A stretch of 64,000 nt of DNA from an uncultured delta proteobacterium (GCA_903911145.1 CAIWCD010000034.1:1-64000), one strand, 5' to 3'; numbered from the stretch's first letter, positions 18,634 to 28,313 are shown. Notes: generated by a model from the sequence alone, not told the origin. Made by a program: numbers and translations.

Positions 18634-20502
18634 ATGGGTCTAGAGCTCAAACAGAGCATGCGGCTTGGACAGCACCTGGTGCTGACGCCGCAGCTGCAAC
18701 AAGCCATCAAGCTGCTGCAGCTCTCGCGCCTCGAACTGGTCGATGAGATCCGGCGAGAGATGGAGCAGAACCCGCTCCTCGAGGAGCCGACCGAGACTGC
18801 GTCGAGCGAGCTCAACGAGACGCCTGCGGAGCATGGCGCGGCGATGATGGACGAGATGGGCACCTCGGAGCAGGCGCCCGAGCCGACGCGCGACGTTTCG
18901 CAGACGACGCAGGACGTGGCCAACAACGAGGTCCAGCGCAGCGACATCGACTGGGAGCAGTACCTCGACAACTACCAGACGCAGCACACCGCGCCCTCGG
19001 GTGCGGGCGGAATGTCGAGCGAGGATCTGCCGTCGCTCGAGGCGACGCTGACGCGGCCTGAAGGGCTCACGGAGCATCTGCTTGAGCAGCTGCGCGCGGC
19101 CAGGTTTGACGACGAGGAAGAGCTGATCGGCGCGATGATCATCGGCAACCTCGATCGCGATGGCTACCTCGTGCTCGATCCCGATGGGCCCACTGCACTC
19201 GAGCAGGAAGCAGCGCGCGGGCTCGATGGCACCGCACACGCGGAGGTCGGTGAGGCAAGTGACGCCGCGGCCGCGCCAGTGGCGGAGTTGCCGCCGATCG
19301 ACGCGATTCGTCCCGAAGAACTCAGCGGACTCGATGAGCTTGCGCGCGCAGAGACCGAGGTCGCCGAACTCGCTCGTGAGCTGCGCGTTTCGGGGAAGAG
19401 TTCGATCGCGCTCGATCGGGCGACCGCTGCGCTCGAGGCCACGGTTGCCGCGAAGGAGGTTTCGCAGGAGCCGAAGGAGCCGCCGAAGCGGCGCGTGCTC
19501 AAGGAGAAGGAGGGGCGCGTTGATCCGCTGATCGCGCTTGCGCTCGAGAGCAGCATTCCCGCGGCCACCGCCGACAAGGTGCTCAAGCGCATCCAGCGAT
19601 TCGATCCGATCGGCTGCGCGGCGCGCGATCTGCGGGAGTGCCTCGACGTGCAGGCCCACTTCTTCTGCAGCGAAGGCGAGGGCAAGGACGATCCCGACGC
19701 GGAGCTGTTGCCGCTGATCGTCTCGAAGCACTTGAAGAACGTCGAAGCGAAACGCTATCCGGCGATCGCGAAGGATCTGAAAGTCTCCCTCGAGGAAGTG
19801 GTCGCGACCATCAAGCTGCTCGGCCGGCTCGAGCCGAAGCCGGGGCGGCTCTTCAACGTCGAGGACGCGCAGTACATCACGCCCGACGTCTACATCCACA
19901 AGGTCGGCGACGAGTACGTCGCGCAGCTCAACGACGACGGCCTCTCGAAACTGCGCATCTCGCAGAAGTATCGCGCGGCGCTCAAAAACGGCGAGGCGCA
20001 AGGCGCTCCGGCGAAAGAGTACATCCAGGAAAAACTGCGCGCGGCGGTCTGGCTCATCCGCTCAATCCACCAGCGCCAGCGAACGATCGTGAAGGTCTGC
20101 GACAGCATCATCAAGTTCCAGCGCGACTTCCTCGACAAGGGGATCGCGCACCTCAAGCCGCTCATTCTGCGCGACGTCGCCGACGACATCGGCATGCACG
20201 AGAGCACTGTCTCGCGCGTGACGACGAACAAGTACGTGCACACGCAGCAGGGAATCTACGAGCTGAAGTTCTTCTTCAACTCGTCGATCTCGCGCGTCGG
20301 CGGCGAGGACATCGCGAGCGAAGCGGTGAAGAACCAGATCAAGCAGATCATCGCGAAGGAGCCTGCTGACAAGCCGTTCAGCGATCAGAAGATTGTCGAG
20401 ATCCTTCGATCGCAAAACGTTGACATCGCCCGGCGTACGGTCGCGAAATACAGGGAGGTGCTTGCAATCCTCCCGTCCAGCAAGCGGAAGCGTTACTTCT
20501 AG
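18634..20502 (+). CDS. rpoN: RNA polymerase sigma-54 factor
   Basis: 622 aa, longer than the usual 480 or so. Region I is QSMRLGQHLVLTPQLQQAIKLLQLSRLEL...EQNPLLEE; the core-binding region starts near FDPIGCAARDLREC; the helix-turn-helix lies in DIGMHESTVSRVTTNKYVHTQ and the RpoN box is ARRTVAKYRE. Most of the extra length is an acidic, Ala/Glu-rich region II between residues 60 and 290. A GAGGAAGG ribosome-binding site precedes the ATG. Its client activators include the FHA-domain protein at 62825, by family rule. Confidence 0.96.
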   Translation: MGLELKQSMRLGQHLVLTPQLQQAIKLLQLSRLELVDEIRREMEQNPLLEEPTETASSELNETPAEHGAAMMDEMGTSEQAPEPTRDVSQTTQDVANNEVQRSDIDWEQYLDNYQTQHTAPSGAGGMSSEDLPSLEATLTRPEGLTEHLLEQLRAARFDDEEELIGAMIIGNLDRDGYLVLDPDGPTALEQEAARGLDGTAHAEVGEASDAAAAPVAELPPIDAIRPEELSGLDELARAETEVAELARELRVSGKSSIALDRATAALEATVAAKEVSQEPKEPPKRRVLKEKEGRVDPLIALALESSIPAATADKVLKRIQRFDPIGCAARDLRECLDVQAHFFCSEGEGKDDPDAELLPLIVSKHLKNVEAKRYPAIAKDLKVSLEEVVATIKLLGRLEPKPGRLFNVEDAQYITPDVYIHKVGDEYVAQLNDDGLSKLRISQKYRAALKNGEAQGAPAKEYIQEKLRAAVWLIRSIHQRQRTIVKVCDSIIKFQRDFLDKGIAHLKPLILRDVADDIGMHESTVSRVTTNKYVHTQQGIYELKFFFNSSISRVGGEDIASEAVKNQIKQIIAKEPADKPFSDQKIVEILRSQNVDIARRTVAKYREVLAILPSSKRKRYF

Positions 20503-20542
20503 AGAACGTCGCAGTCGAAAATCACGCCACGGAGGTCGCACG

Positions 20543-21121
20543 ATGAAGGTCGACATCACCTTCCGGAACATGTTCGCCACAGATGCACTGCGCAACCACG
20601 TCCAGGACAAGCTCGACAAGGTCGTCGAGAAGTACCTCGACAAAGTTTCGGAGGCGCACGTCACGCTCTCGCTTGAGCGCTATCTCCACCACGCCGACAT
20701 CAATCTCCACGCGGGCCATTTCCATCTGCGCGGCAAGGAGAAGTGCGAGGACATGTACGCGTCGATCGACAAGGCGGTCGACAAGATCGAGCGGCAGTTG
20801 AAGAAGTACAAGGAGCGGCTGCGCAGCCACCGGCCCGCGCACATCCACGCGAGCGAGCCGGTGCGCGTGCGCTACGAGGTGCTTGAGTCGAAGGGCATCG
20901 AGGGCGTGGAACCGGACGTCATCAGCACCAACGAATTCCTCGCCAAGCCGATGAATGTCGAGGAGGCGCTGATGCAGATGGACCTGCTCAACAACGACTT
21001 CCTCGTCTTCACGCGGCCGGAGACGCCGTCCGATGTGAGCGTGGTCTACCGTCGCAAGGACGGAAACTTCGGGCTCATCCAGGCGGGCAACGAGGTTGCG
21101 ATTCCGGCGCCGGCGAAGTAA
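20543..21121 (+). CDS. hpf: Long-form ribosome hibernation-promoting factor
   Basis: 192 aa. An N-terminal RaiA/HPF domain (VDITFRNMFATDALRNHVQDKLDKVVEKYLD...KKYKERLRSHRP) is joined to the C-terminal dimerisation domain (MNVEEALMQMDLLNNDFLVFTRPETPSDVSVVYRRKDGNFGLI), so it should produce 100S ribosome dimers without a separate RMF. Start ATG 20543 has GGAGG upstream. It sits in the conserved rpoN-hpf-ptsN order. Confidence 0.95.
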   Translation: MKVDITFRNMFATDALRNHVQDKLDKVVEKYLDKVSEAHVTLSLERYLHHADINLHAGHFHLRGKEKCEDMYASIDKAVDKIERQLKKYKERLRSHRPAHIHASEPVRVRYEVLESKGIEGVEPDVISTNEFLAKPMNVEEALMQMDLLNNDFLVFTRPETPSDVSVVYRRKDGNFGLIQAGNEVAIPAPAK

Positions 21122-21172
21122 GTCGCGCGCGTTCTGGATTTGACCTGTGCGGTTCGGGTGTAGAGAGGCGAC

Positions 21173-21631
21173 ATGAAGATCGCAGAGTTTTTGCGCGAGG
21201 ATCTGATCCTCGACAACCTCACCGCCCAGGACAAGGCGGGCGCGCTGGCAGAACTCTGCGGCGCGCTCGCTCGTGTGCATGGTCTTGATGCGAGCAAGCT
21301 CACCGACGTTCTGCTCGAGCGCGAGAAGCTTGGCTCGACCGGCATCGGCGAGGGCGTTGCGATCCCGCATGGGAAGTTCGCGAGCGTGCCGGGCCTCATC
21401 GCGGCGTTCGGGCGCAGCAAGGCGGGCGTCGATTTCCAGGCGATCGATGGCAAGCCGACGCATCTGTTCTTTGCGCTCTTCGCTCCGGAGAATTCGGCCG
21501 GGGTGCACTTGAAGGCGCTCGCCCGCATCTCGCGCCTGTTCCGCAACGCGAGCCTGCGAGGGGCGATCCTCGACGCGCCTGATGCGCATGGGATCTTCCA
21601 GCTCATCTCGGACGAAGACGCGAAGTTCTAG
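21173..21631 (+). CDS. ptsN: PTS IIA-like nitrogen-regulatory protein
   Basis: 152 aa EIIA-Ntr domain; the phosphorylated histidine lies in GVAIPHGKFASVPG. Regulatory phospho-acceptor of the nitrogen PTS, linked in other bacteria to sigma-54 functions and potassium homeostasis. GAGAGG precedes the ATG. No ptsP or HPr gene is visible in the window; hprK and rapZ, often adjacent, are displaced by 6.7 kb by the NAD block. Confidence 0.93.
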   Translation: MKIAEFLREDLILDNLTAQDKAGALAELCGALARVHGLDASKLTDVLLEREKLGSTGIGEGVAIPHGKFASVPGLIAAFGRSKAGVDFQAIDGKPTHLFFALFAPENSAGVHLKALARISRLFRNASLRGAILDAPDAHGIFQLISDEDAKF

Positions 21632-21654
21632 CGCGGCACCAGGATGCGCAAAGC

Positions 21655-21673
21655 CGCGCCCAGAAAGGGCGCG
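21655..21673. terminator. Hairpin between convergent genes, possible terminator
   Basis: CGCGCCC-agaaa-GGGCGCG, a 7-bp perfect stem between the ptsN stop and the converging hydrolase stop. No T-run follows on either strand, so it is at best a weak or factor-assisted terminator. Confidence 0.35.
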
Positions 21674-21681
21674 CGCGATCT

Positions 21682-22728
21682 CTACCGATCGAGACGAAGC
21701 CAGCTCTCGAGCGGAGCGCTGCTCTTCACCAACTGCATTCCCGCGTCGGCATAGCGCTGCAGCGCGGCCTCTGCCTGCGGCGTGAAGTCGGCGAGAAATC
21801 CTCCCTTGCCGTCAGGCACGGCCACGGCCGACATGCAGTCGGTCAGCACGTAGAGCTTCTTCGCAAGACGCGGATCTCGCGCGCGAATCTCCTCGAGGAG
21901 ATCATCGATGCTGCTCATCACACAGTGGCTCGAGGCCTGTCCCGCGATGAGCAGTGCGTCGCTCGCGAGCAGCGTATTCATCAAGGCGGAATTGCGCACG
22001 CCGAGCGGCTGGCCGTCGTGGCGCGTGAGCACCTCGGGACGAAGCACCGAGTAGTTCTCGGTGAGCGGATTCTCGCCTTTGAGTTCGGTGAAGCTCTGCG
22101 CGCTTCTCGCATAGCTGTGGAAGAGCCGCGCCTCCTGAACAAGACCCGCGAGTGCGTGGCCGTCGCTGCCGAGCAGACAGTGCGGCGGCCAGAGGTAGAG
22201 CGTATAGCGACCCGCGCGCTCAAGCTGCGCGCAGTAGTCGCGCACCTGGCGCTCAAGCCACGCGACGTCTCCGCCGCAGAGCCACGAGGCCATCGCCGGA
22301 TCGGGCCGCACTTCGCCTGCACCGATCTGCGCGACGGTGATCTCGCGATGCGGAGTGAGCGGCGTGCCATGCGCATCGATCCAGAATGACGGAAAGAAGA
22401 TCTGCTGCGCGAAGTGAGAGTCGAGCGTCGCGGTGATGTTCGTCAGAGTCGCGAGATTGCGATGAATGAACTCCGCGATTCTGCGTGTGTCGTCGATCGC
22501 GCCGCGTCCGCTGCGGCCGCCGACAAAGAGCGAGCCCTCAGGAAAGCAGAAGTCCTTCTGCACATCGATGAGCAGAAGGTGGACGTTCCGAGCCGCTCTG
22601 GGAGCGGGTTTGAGCGCATGCGCGCGCTTCCACTCCTGCGCAACCGAGAGTAGCGCCTGCGGATCGGGACGGAACAAGAAGCGCGCTGCGTTGGCCGGAT
22701 CAAAGAAGGGAGGGAGCGGAAGCGACAT
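21682..22728 (-). CDS. Nicotinamidase-like cysteine hydrolase (isochorismatase family)
   Basis: 348 aa, longer than classical PncA (about 210 aa). Isochorismatase-fold features: LLLIDVQKDFC (catalytic Asp), metal-region DSHFAQQIFFPSFW, and nucleophile Cys in AGQASSHCVMSSI. Deamidation of nicotinamide to nicotinate is inferred because two copies of the same operator that controls pncB overlap its promoter. The ORF track starts at 22740, but the ATG at 22728 has a perfect GGAGG six bases upstream, and an operator copy covers 22740-22758. It converges with ptsN. Confidence 0.8.
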   Translation of the reverse strand: MSLPLPPFFDPANAARFLFRPDPQALLSVAQEWKRAHALKPAPRAARNVHLLLIDVQKDFCFPEGSLFVGGRSGRGAIDDTRRIAEFIHRNLATLTNITATLDSHFAQQIFFPSFWIDAHGTPLTPHREITVAQIGAGEVRPDPAMASWLCGGDVAWLERQVRDYCAQLERAGRYTLYLWPPHCLLGSDGHALAGLVQEARLFHSYARSAQSFTELKGENPLTENYSVLRPEVLTRHDGQPLGVRNSALMNTLLASDALLIAGQASSHCVMSSIDDLLEEIRARDPRLAKKLYVLTDCMSAVAVPDGKGGFLADFTPQAEAALQRYADAGMQLVKSSAPLESWLRLDR

Positions 22729-22739
22729 CGAATCCTCCA

Positions 22740-22758
22740 TGGTGTACTTGATACACGA
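22740..22758. promoter_or_regulatory. NrtR-type operator copy 1
   Basis: TGGTGTACTTGATACACGA, an inverted repeat GTGTA-N5-TACAC. It lies just downstream of the predicted -10 box of the hydrolase promoter, over the expected transcription start. It shares the pattern T(A/G)GTGT-N7-ACAC(G/T)A with the other two copies. Confidence 0.75.
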
Positions 22759-22787
22759 ACCTTAGTGTCAAACATACACGAAGTCAA
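22759..22787 (-). promoter_or_regulatory. Promoter of the nicotinamidase-like gene
   Basis: Read leftward: TTGACT (22787-22782), 17-base spacer, TAAGGT (22764-22759). Operator copy 2 fills the spacer and copy 1 abuts the -10 box, so a bound repressor would block RNA polymerase directly. Confidence 0.55.
22763..22781. promoter_or_regulatory. NrtR-type operator copy 2
   Basis: TAGTGTCAAACATACACGA, same 19-base pattern as copy 1, centred 23 bp from it (about two helical turns), so two dimers could bind the same DNA face. Confidence 0.75.
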
Positions 22788-23104
22788 GTCTGGGCGACGT
22801 GCAGCTCGTGACCGCCCGCCGCAGTTGATCGGTCCCTCCCGTTCAACTCCACGAGACGTGCCGGGGCGGCGGGGAGCTTGAGTCGGCGAACATTTCGCCC
22901 CGACCATCACGCTCAAGTTTCGCTGAGCACGCGCAATGCTTTCGAAAGCGCCGGCGTCCGGGACGCCGAAGCGCGACCGCCAGTGCGCACGACAGTTGCT
23001 CGACGTTTCGTCCGCCGCGCTGGCATACGCTCGAGCCTCCTCGCCGCGCCCCGAGACCAACAGGTGCGTGTTCGCCGACTCAAGCTCCCCGCCGCCCCGG
23101 GCTG
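22788..23104. other. Intergenic stretch without a recognised gene
   Basis: About 317 bases between the hydrolase promoter and the stop of nrtR. Several short ORFs cross it but none has a plausible start, composition or family pattern; they continue into antisense of nrtR or of the hydrolase. I see no terminator with a T-run. Confidence 0.5.
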
Positions 23105-23797
23105 CTACAGCTCGAAGTTGACCCCCGCCTTCTCAAGCGCCACATACCGCTTGCGATCAAATCGATACAGCCGGGCTGCGCGATGCGAGACACCCTCCTC
23201 GCGCTCTCCCGTCTCCTCGAGCAGCTCCATCGAGAGAATCTTCTTCCGGAAGTTGCGCTTGTCGACCGGCTTCTCGAGCACCGCCTCGTACAGCGACTGC
23301 AGCTGCGCGAGCGTGAATCGTGGAGGCAGGAGCTCGAACCCGAGCGGCTGGTAGCGCACCTTCGCCTGCAAGCGGGCCTTGGCGACGCGCAGGATCTGCT
23401 CGTGATCGAACGGAAGCTGCGGCTTGTCTCCGAGGCGAAACCAGGCGGCGGCGCTCGCGTCAGTCGCCGCGCGAACGCGGTGATCGGAGAGCTTCACCAG
23501 CGCGTAGTAGGCCACGCTCACGACGCGCTCGCGCGGATCGCGATGCAGATCACCGAACGTGTAGAGCTGCTCGAGGAAGACCTTCGCGCCGAGGCCCGTC
23601 TCCTCTTCCAGCTCGCGCCGCGCCGCCTCTTCGAGCGTTTCATCAAGACGAACGAATCCGCCTGGAAGAGCGGTGCGGCCCTTGAACGGCGCCACTCCGC
23701 GCTCGACGAGCAGGACCTGAAGCCCATTCTCGTCGAGGCCGAAGACGACGCAATCGACAGCGAGGGCAGGGCGAGGATGTTCGTAGCTGTGGCTCAT
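23105..23797 (-). CDS. nrtR: Nudix-domain transcriptional regulator of NAD metabolism (NrtR family)
   Basis: 230 aa. The N-terminal Nudix domain has an intact Nudix box ([24 protein letters not shown]); the C-terminal part ([39 protein letters not shown]) is the winged helix characteristic of NrtR. In the family the Nudix domain senses ADP-ribose or related NAD derivatives and the regulator represses NAD salvage genes. ATG 23797 overlaps the nadE TGA and has GGAG upstream, so it is the last gene of the pncB-prs-nadE-nrtR operon and likely autoregulated. The complete Nudix box suggests hydrolase activity may be retained. Confidence 0.88.
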   Translation of the reverse strand: MSHSYEHPRPALAVDCVVFGLDENGLQVLLVERGVAPFKGRTALPGGFVRLDETLEEAARRELEEETGLGAKVFLEQLYTFGDLHRDPRERVVSVAYYALVKLSDHRVRAATDASAAAWFRLGDKPQLPFDHEQILRVAKARLQAKVRYQPLGFELLPPRFTLAQLQSLYEAVLEKPVDKRNFRKKILSMELLEETGEREEGVSHRAARLYRFDRKRYVALEKAGVNFEL

Positions 23798-25803
23798 GTC
23801 TGCTCCAGGGAAGTTTCGCGCAGGTCGGGCAACGACCACATCTGCTTGAGCTCGACGGTGAAGCCCGCGGAGAGGATCGGGAAGCGGCACCAGGTTTTCG
23901 GATCGAGGTTCTCGTCATCGAGGTGGAAGCTCGGCGCGTAACGCTCGCGCTTCCACTGGTTGCGGCACCAGAGGCGGAAGAAGCGGTCGATGAACGTCGC
24001 GAGCTCGCGCGGGGTGTGCATCGGGAAGTTCGCGCTGAGCACGCGGAAGACATCGACGGGCAGCAGCTTGTCGCGGATCGCCGCGCGCTCGACGGCGTCG
24101 AGCACGTCGTAGGGCATCAGATCCTTCTCTCCGGTCTGCTCGGCCTCGCGTGGACGCAACTCGGGTCCGGGCTGCTGCGCGTTGACCGCCGAGAGTGCGG
24201 GGATCGGCCCGAGGCCTCGCGGCCCCTCCTTCTCGAGCCAGCGCAGGAAGCGGCGCAGGAAGTTCTTGTCGATGCCCGCGATCGGCGCGAGCCCGCCGCT
24301 CGTGTCGCCGTCCATCGTCGCGTAACCGACCGCGGCCTCGCTGCGATTGCTTGTCGAAAGCAACAGACTGTTGCGCAGGTTGGCGAGCATCCAGACTCCG
24401 GGCGCGCGCACGCGAGCCTGGATGTTCTGCAGCGCGAGATCGTCGCGCTCCCAGGTGAGCGGTCGCCCGATCGCACTTGAGACCATCTGCGTATACGCGG
24501 TGACCAGTGGATCAACATCGAACACGAGGAACTCCGCGCCCAGTGCGGTCGCCAGCGATCGCGCCGCCTCTTGCGTGACGGATGAACTGTTGCGCGTCGC
24601 TTGATAGACGCACAGGAGCATGCGCGCGCAGAGCTGATCAGCGCTCGCTGCGTCCGCGAGCCGCGGCGCAAACGGGAAGCGTGCGCGCACGCCCGAGACG
24701 CCCAACTCTTCAACGGCGAAGTTGATCGCGAGGCGGACGAGAGAGGCCGTCGCGGCAGAATCGGCGCCGCCGCTGAGCGAGACGACCGCGCCTTCGGAGC
24801 GGCTCTTGCGCAGGTAATCGAAGAGAGCGAGCGACTCGGCGCGTGTGAACTCCTCCTCCTTCTCGTTCGCGCCGTCACACCACGGCTCCTCTGTGAAGCT
24901 CGATTCCACGAAGGAGATCTCGGGGAAGCTGAACGGCGCCGCGACGCGTCCCGGTGGATCGCGCGGGTCGGGGCGGAAGCTCGCGCTGCGTGCTTGCGAT
25001 GTGCGCGTGGCGTCGATGTCGACCACGGCGCTCGTGAGTTGCAGATCGGCGAACGAGAAGCGCCGGCCTTGCGCGAGCTGCCGGCCTCCCTGCGCGATGA
25101 GCGCGTCGCCGTCGTAGATCACGCGTCCCGCTTCGTTGCCGAGCAGGTTCGCGTAGACGTAGGTGCAGCCGAACGCGCGCGAGCCTTCGAGGACGAATCG
25201 CTTGCGGACCTCGTGCTTGCCGAAGGCGAAATGGCTCGCGCTCGGATTGAGGATGAGATCGATCCCGACCAGGCTGAGCGCGGCTCCGGGACGTTTCGCC
25301 ACCCACGCGTCCTCGCAGATCTCGAAGCCGATCGAGATGCCGCCGAGCTCGAAGAAGATGTCGCCGATCGGGTATCGCTTGCCGCCGAGTTCGACCTCCG
25401 CGCGCACGCTGTCGGGCCACGGCTTGAACCACCGCGGCTCGTAGTGAATGCCATCGCCAGCGAGGTGGCGCTTGGCGGTGAAGCCGAGGATCCGTCCGTC
25501 GGCCGCGACGCAGGCGGTGTTGTAGAGCGCGTTGTGGTGCAGCACCGGCACGCCGAACGAGACGATCATCCCCTGCGTGTGCGCGACGATGTCTTGAAGC
25601 AGCGCGAGCGCCTCCTCCTGGACGCCGGGAGAATGGAACGCGTCTTCGCAGCCGTAGCCGGTGACGCACAGTTCAGGCAGGCAGAGCAGCGTGATGCCTT
25701 GCGCGCGGGCCTCGCTGATCGCGCGGAGAATGCGCGCGCGGTTTCCTTCCCAGTCAAGCGGGAGCTGGTTGAGCGCGGCGGCGCCGACCTTGATGAGTCG
25801 CAT
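23794..25803 (-). CDS. nadE: Glutamine-dependent NAD+ synthetase
   Basis: 669 aa. An N-terminal nitrilase-type glutaminase domain with the Glu-Lys-Cys triad visible in [21 protein letters not shown] and [10 protein letters not shown] is followed by a C-terminal synthetase with the ATP-pyrophosphatase loop [14 protein letters not shown]. It converts deamido-NAD to NAD using glutamine. Start ATG 25803 is preceded by GGAG; the track's 26208 start lies inside the prs gene. Overlaps nrtR by four bases. Confidence 0.95.
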   Translation of the reverse strand: MRLIKVGAAALNQLPLDWEGNRARILRAISEARAQGITLLCLPELCVTGYGCEDAFHSPGVQEEALALLQDIVAHTQGMIVSFGVPVLHHNALYNTACVAADGRILGFTAKRHLAGDGIHYEPRWFKPWPDSVRAEVELGGKRYPIGDIFFELGGISIGFEICEDAWVAKRPGAALSLVGIDLILNPSASHFAFGKHEVRKRFVLEGSRAFGCTYVYANLLGNEAGRVIYDGDALIAQGGRQLAQGRRFSFADLQLTSAVVDIDATRTSQARSASFRPDPRDPPGRVAAPFSFPEISFVESSFTEEPWCDGANEKEEEFTRAESLALFDYLRKSRSEGAVVSLSGGADSAATASLVRLAINFAVEELGVSGVRARFPFAPRLADAASADQLCARMLLCVYQATRNSSSVTQEAARSLATALGAEFLVFDVDPLVTAYTQMVSSAIGRPLTWERDDLALQNIQARVRAPGVWMLANLRNSLLLSTSNRSEAAVGYATMDGDTSGGLAPIAGIDKNFLRRFLRWLEKEGPRGLGPIPALSAVNAQQPGPELRPREAEQTGEKDLMPYDVLDAVERAAIRDKLLPVDVFRVLSANFPMHTPRELATFIDRFFRLWCRNQWKRERYAPSFHLDDENLDPKTWCRFPILSAGFTVELKQMWSLPDLRETSLEQT

Positions 25804-25820
25804 CGAGATCTCCGGAAAAT

Positions 25821-26738
25821 CTAGGCGCTGTTGCGAAGGAAGTCGGCGAAGAGGCGCGCGACGGGTTCCACTTGAAGAAAATCGCCGCGCAGCCGCAGCG
25901 CGGACGGGTGGCTGTCGGTGCAGATGATCCGCTCGAAGAGACCGCTCTGCTGCAGCCGCGTGAGCGCGTCCTGCGGGAAGAGACCGTGCGTGGCGATCGC
26001 GGAGATCGAGCTCGCGCCCGCCGCCTTGTATGCGCGCGCAGCGCCGATGAGCGAGCCGCCCGTGCGGATCATGTCGTCGTAGATCACCACCTGCCGCCCC
26101 TCGCACTGCGCGCTGACGGCCGTGACCTCGGTGGCGCCGCTCTGCTCGCGCCGCTTGAAGATGAACGACGCCGTCACGCCGAGTTCGTTGGCGAGCGACT
26201 CGACCCACTTCGCGCGGCCCGCGTCGGTGCAGGCGACGACGTACGGAGGAACCGCGATGCGCCGAATCGCCTCGACGACGAGGCTCTTGGCGTAGACGTG
26301 CACGGCGCGGATGCCGTTCTCGAAGTAGTGCGGGATGCCTTCGCTGTGCAGGTCGAGCATCACCACGCGCAGACCCGAGCCCGGTCGCGGAATCGACGAG
26401 AAGAGGCGCGCGCGCGTCTTCGCCGTGACGATCTCTCCGCTGCGCACAGCGCGCTCCATCGTCGAGTAGCCGAAGTAGGGGATGACCAGCGTGAGCGAAC
26501 GCGCGCCTTTGTCGACGAGGCCGCAGGCGAGATCGTAGAGCTCAAGCGTGTCTTGCTCGCTGACAGTGCCGCCGACGAGGACGACATCGCGCTCGGCGGG
26601 CGAGGAGATGAGGTTGAGCGAGCGCTCGCCGTCGGGAAAGGGATGCACCTCGACCGCTCCGCGCGCGCCGCCGATGAGCCAGCTGATCTCCGACGCCATC
26701 TCCGAATAGGCGCGGGTTGAATAGACAAGAGGGGTCAT
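25821..26738 (-). CDS. prs: Ribose-phosphate pyrophosphokinase
   Basis: 305 aa. Makes PRPP from ribose-5-phosphate and ATP. Seen: FPDGERSLNL, IPYFGYSTMERAVRSGEIVTAKTRARL, MLDLHSEGIPHYF and the PRPP-binding loop VVIYDDMIRTGGSL. The enzyme is shorter and more divergent than housekeeping Prs, fitting a copy dedicated to NAD salvage: PRPP is the co-substrate of PncB encoded immediately upstream (three bases apart). Confidence 0.92.
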   Translation of the reverse strand: MTPLVYSTRAYSEMASEISWLIGGARGAVEVHPFPDGERSLNLISSPAERDVVLVGGTVSEQDTLELYDLACGLVDKGARSLTLVIPYFGYSTMERAVRSGEIVTAKTRARLFSSIPRPGSGLRVVMLDLHSEGIPHYFENGIRAVHVYAKSLVVEAIRRIAVPPYVVACTDAGRAKWVESLANELGVTASFIFKRREQSGATEVTAVSAQCEGRQVVIYDDMIRTGGSLIGAARAYKAAGASSISAIATHGLFPQDALTRLQQSGLFERIICTDSHPSALRLRGDFLQVEPVARLFADFLRNSA

Positions 26739-26741
26739 GGA

Positions 26742-28223
26742 TCAGGGCTCCTGCGCGCCCTGTGCGCGCGCTTCACGGTGAGAGAGGATCAGCGCGCTCT
26801 TGCGCTCGTGGAGCGTGCGCTCGAGGCCGACCGGATAGCGATGCGGACTCAGCAGGCGCTTGTGTCCCGCGTCGAGGCGCGAGAGTTCGCGCAGCGTGTG
26901 CGCGCGAATTTCAGAGAGCGGCGGCGAGGCGTAGACCTGCTTGCCGGCGCGGAGCACAGGCACGAGCAGATCGTTGAACGGCGTCTCGGGCTCCATCGTG
27001 CGGCGGCGCAGAGGATCGAGCGGGTCGACGATCTGCGCGGTCTGGCAGCCGTGCTGCTCATCGAAGATCGCGTCGGCGACCAGTGCGCGCGGCTCTTGCG
27101 CTTGATGGTAGCGGCGCACTTGCAGCATGCCCGGCGTGCTCACCTTGATCGCCTGCTCGGAGAGCTTGATGCGCTCGCGCCAAGCGCCGCCGGGAGCGCG
27201 AACGAGCGCGAGTTTGTAGACGCCGCCGAGCGCGGGTTCGTCTCCTCCTGTGACGAGCCGCGTGCCGACGCCCCAGACACTGATCTGCGCGCCTTGCACT
27301 TTGAGGCTCTCGATCACCTTCTCGTCGAGATCGTTGCTGGCGACGATCTGCGCGTCAGCGAAGCCCGCGGCGTCGAGGAGCTTGCGGGCCTCGATCGAGA
27401 GCCACGCGAGATCTCCCGAGTCGAGTCGGATGCCGCCGAGTCGATGTCCGTGCGCGCGCAGCCACTCGCCCGCCTCTATCGCGTGGCGCACGCCTTCGAT
27501 CGTGTCGTAGGTGTCGACGAGAAACACGCAGTTGCCCGGAAGCGCGCGGGCGTAGGCGAGGAACGCTTCGCGCTCCTCGTCGAAGAGCATCACCCAGCTG
27601 TGCGCGTGCGTGCCGCGGACGGGAATTCCGAAGCGCTTTCCGGCGAGGACGTTCGAGGTTGCGCTGCAGCCGCCGACGTAGGCCGCGCGGCTGGCGCTGA
27701 GCGCGCCGTCGATCCCTTGCGCGCGCCGCAGACCGAACTCGATCACCGGCTCGCCGCGTGCCGCGAGTGAGATGCGCGCGGCTTTCGTCGCGATCAGCGT
27801 CTGGAAGTTGATCAGGTTGAGCAGCGGCGTCTCGAGCAGCATCGCCTGCGCGATCGGCCCGCGCACGCGCAGCAGCGGCTCCTGCGGAAAGACAGTCGTG
27901 CCCTCGGGGATCGCATCGATGTCGAGCGAGAGTTCGAGACGAGAGAGTGCGGCGAGAAACTCTTTCGTGAAGAGCGGACGTTCATCTGCGCCGGTGAGCT
28001 GCGCGAGATAGGCGATGTCGGATTCGGAGAAGTGGAAGCCGCGCAGGTAGTCGAGCGCGGTCTCAAGGCCCGCCGCGATGGTGAAGCCGCTCTGGAAGGG
28101 AGCCTTGCGGAAGAAAAGGTGGAAGACCCCTTCGTGCTCCCACATTCCCGAGGAGAACGCTGCCTGCGCCATCGTCAGTTGGTAGAGATCGGTGAGGAGC
28201 GCGAGCGACGGGTCGAGCACCAT
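26742..28223 (-). CDS. pncB: Nicotinate phosphoribosyltransferase
   Basis: 493 aa. Forms nicotinate mononucleotide from nicotinate and PRPP. Seen: [60 protein letters not shown] and [10 protein letters not shown], the standard family blocks. The 817-codon track ORF extends antisense through hprK; ATG 28223 is the real start, 13 bases from the operator. First gene of the NAD-salvage operon. Confidence 0.95.
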   Translation of the reverse strand: MVLDPSLALLTDLYQLTMAQAAFSSGMWEHEGVFHLFFRKAPFQSGFTIAAGLETALDYLRGFHFSESDIAYLAQLTGADERPLFTKEFLAALSRLELSLDIDAIPEGTTVFPQEPLLRVRGPIAQAMLLETPLLNLINFQTLIATKAARISLAARGEPVIEFGLRRAQGIDGALSASRAAYVGGCSATSNVLAGKRFGIPVRGTHAHSWVMLFDEEREAFLAYARALPGNCVFLVDTYDTIEGVRHAIEAGEWLRAHGHRLGGIRLDSGDLAWLSIEARKLLDAAGFADAQIVASNDLDEKVIESLKVQGAQISVWGVGTRLVTGGDEPALGGVYKLALVRAPGGAWRERIKLSEQAIKVSTPGMLQVRRYHQAQEPRALVADAIFDEQHGCQTAQIVDPLDPLRRRTMEPETPFNDLLVPVLRAGKQVYASPPLSEIRAHTLRELSRLDAGHKRLLSPHRYPVGLERTLHERKSALILSHREARAQGAQEP

Positions 28224-28235
28224 GGGCGCCTCGGA

Positions 28236-28254
28236 TAGTGTGAAAAGTACACTA
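28236..28254. promoter_or_regulatory. NrtR-type operator copy 3
   Basis: TAGTGTGAAAAGTACACTA, 6-bp inverted arms with a 7-base centre, same pattern as the two copies before the nicotinamidase-like gene 5.5 kb away. It overlaps the predicted -10 box of pncB. Confidence 0.8.
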
Positions 28255-28277
28255 ACCATCGCCGCCTCGAACGTCAA
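28249..28277 (-). promoter_or_regulatory. Promoter of the pncB operon
   Basis: Read leftward: TTGACG (28277-28272), 17-base spacer, TAGTGT (28254-28249). The -10 lies within operator copy 3, predicting repression by NrtR. Confidence 0.5.
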
Positions 28278-28313
28278 CCGCCGCGCGCTCCTCCTGCTAA
28301 TGTCCGCGACCTC

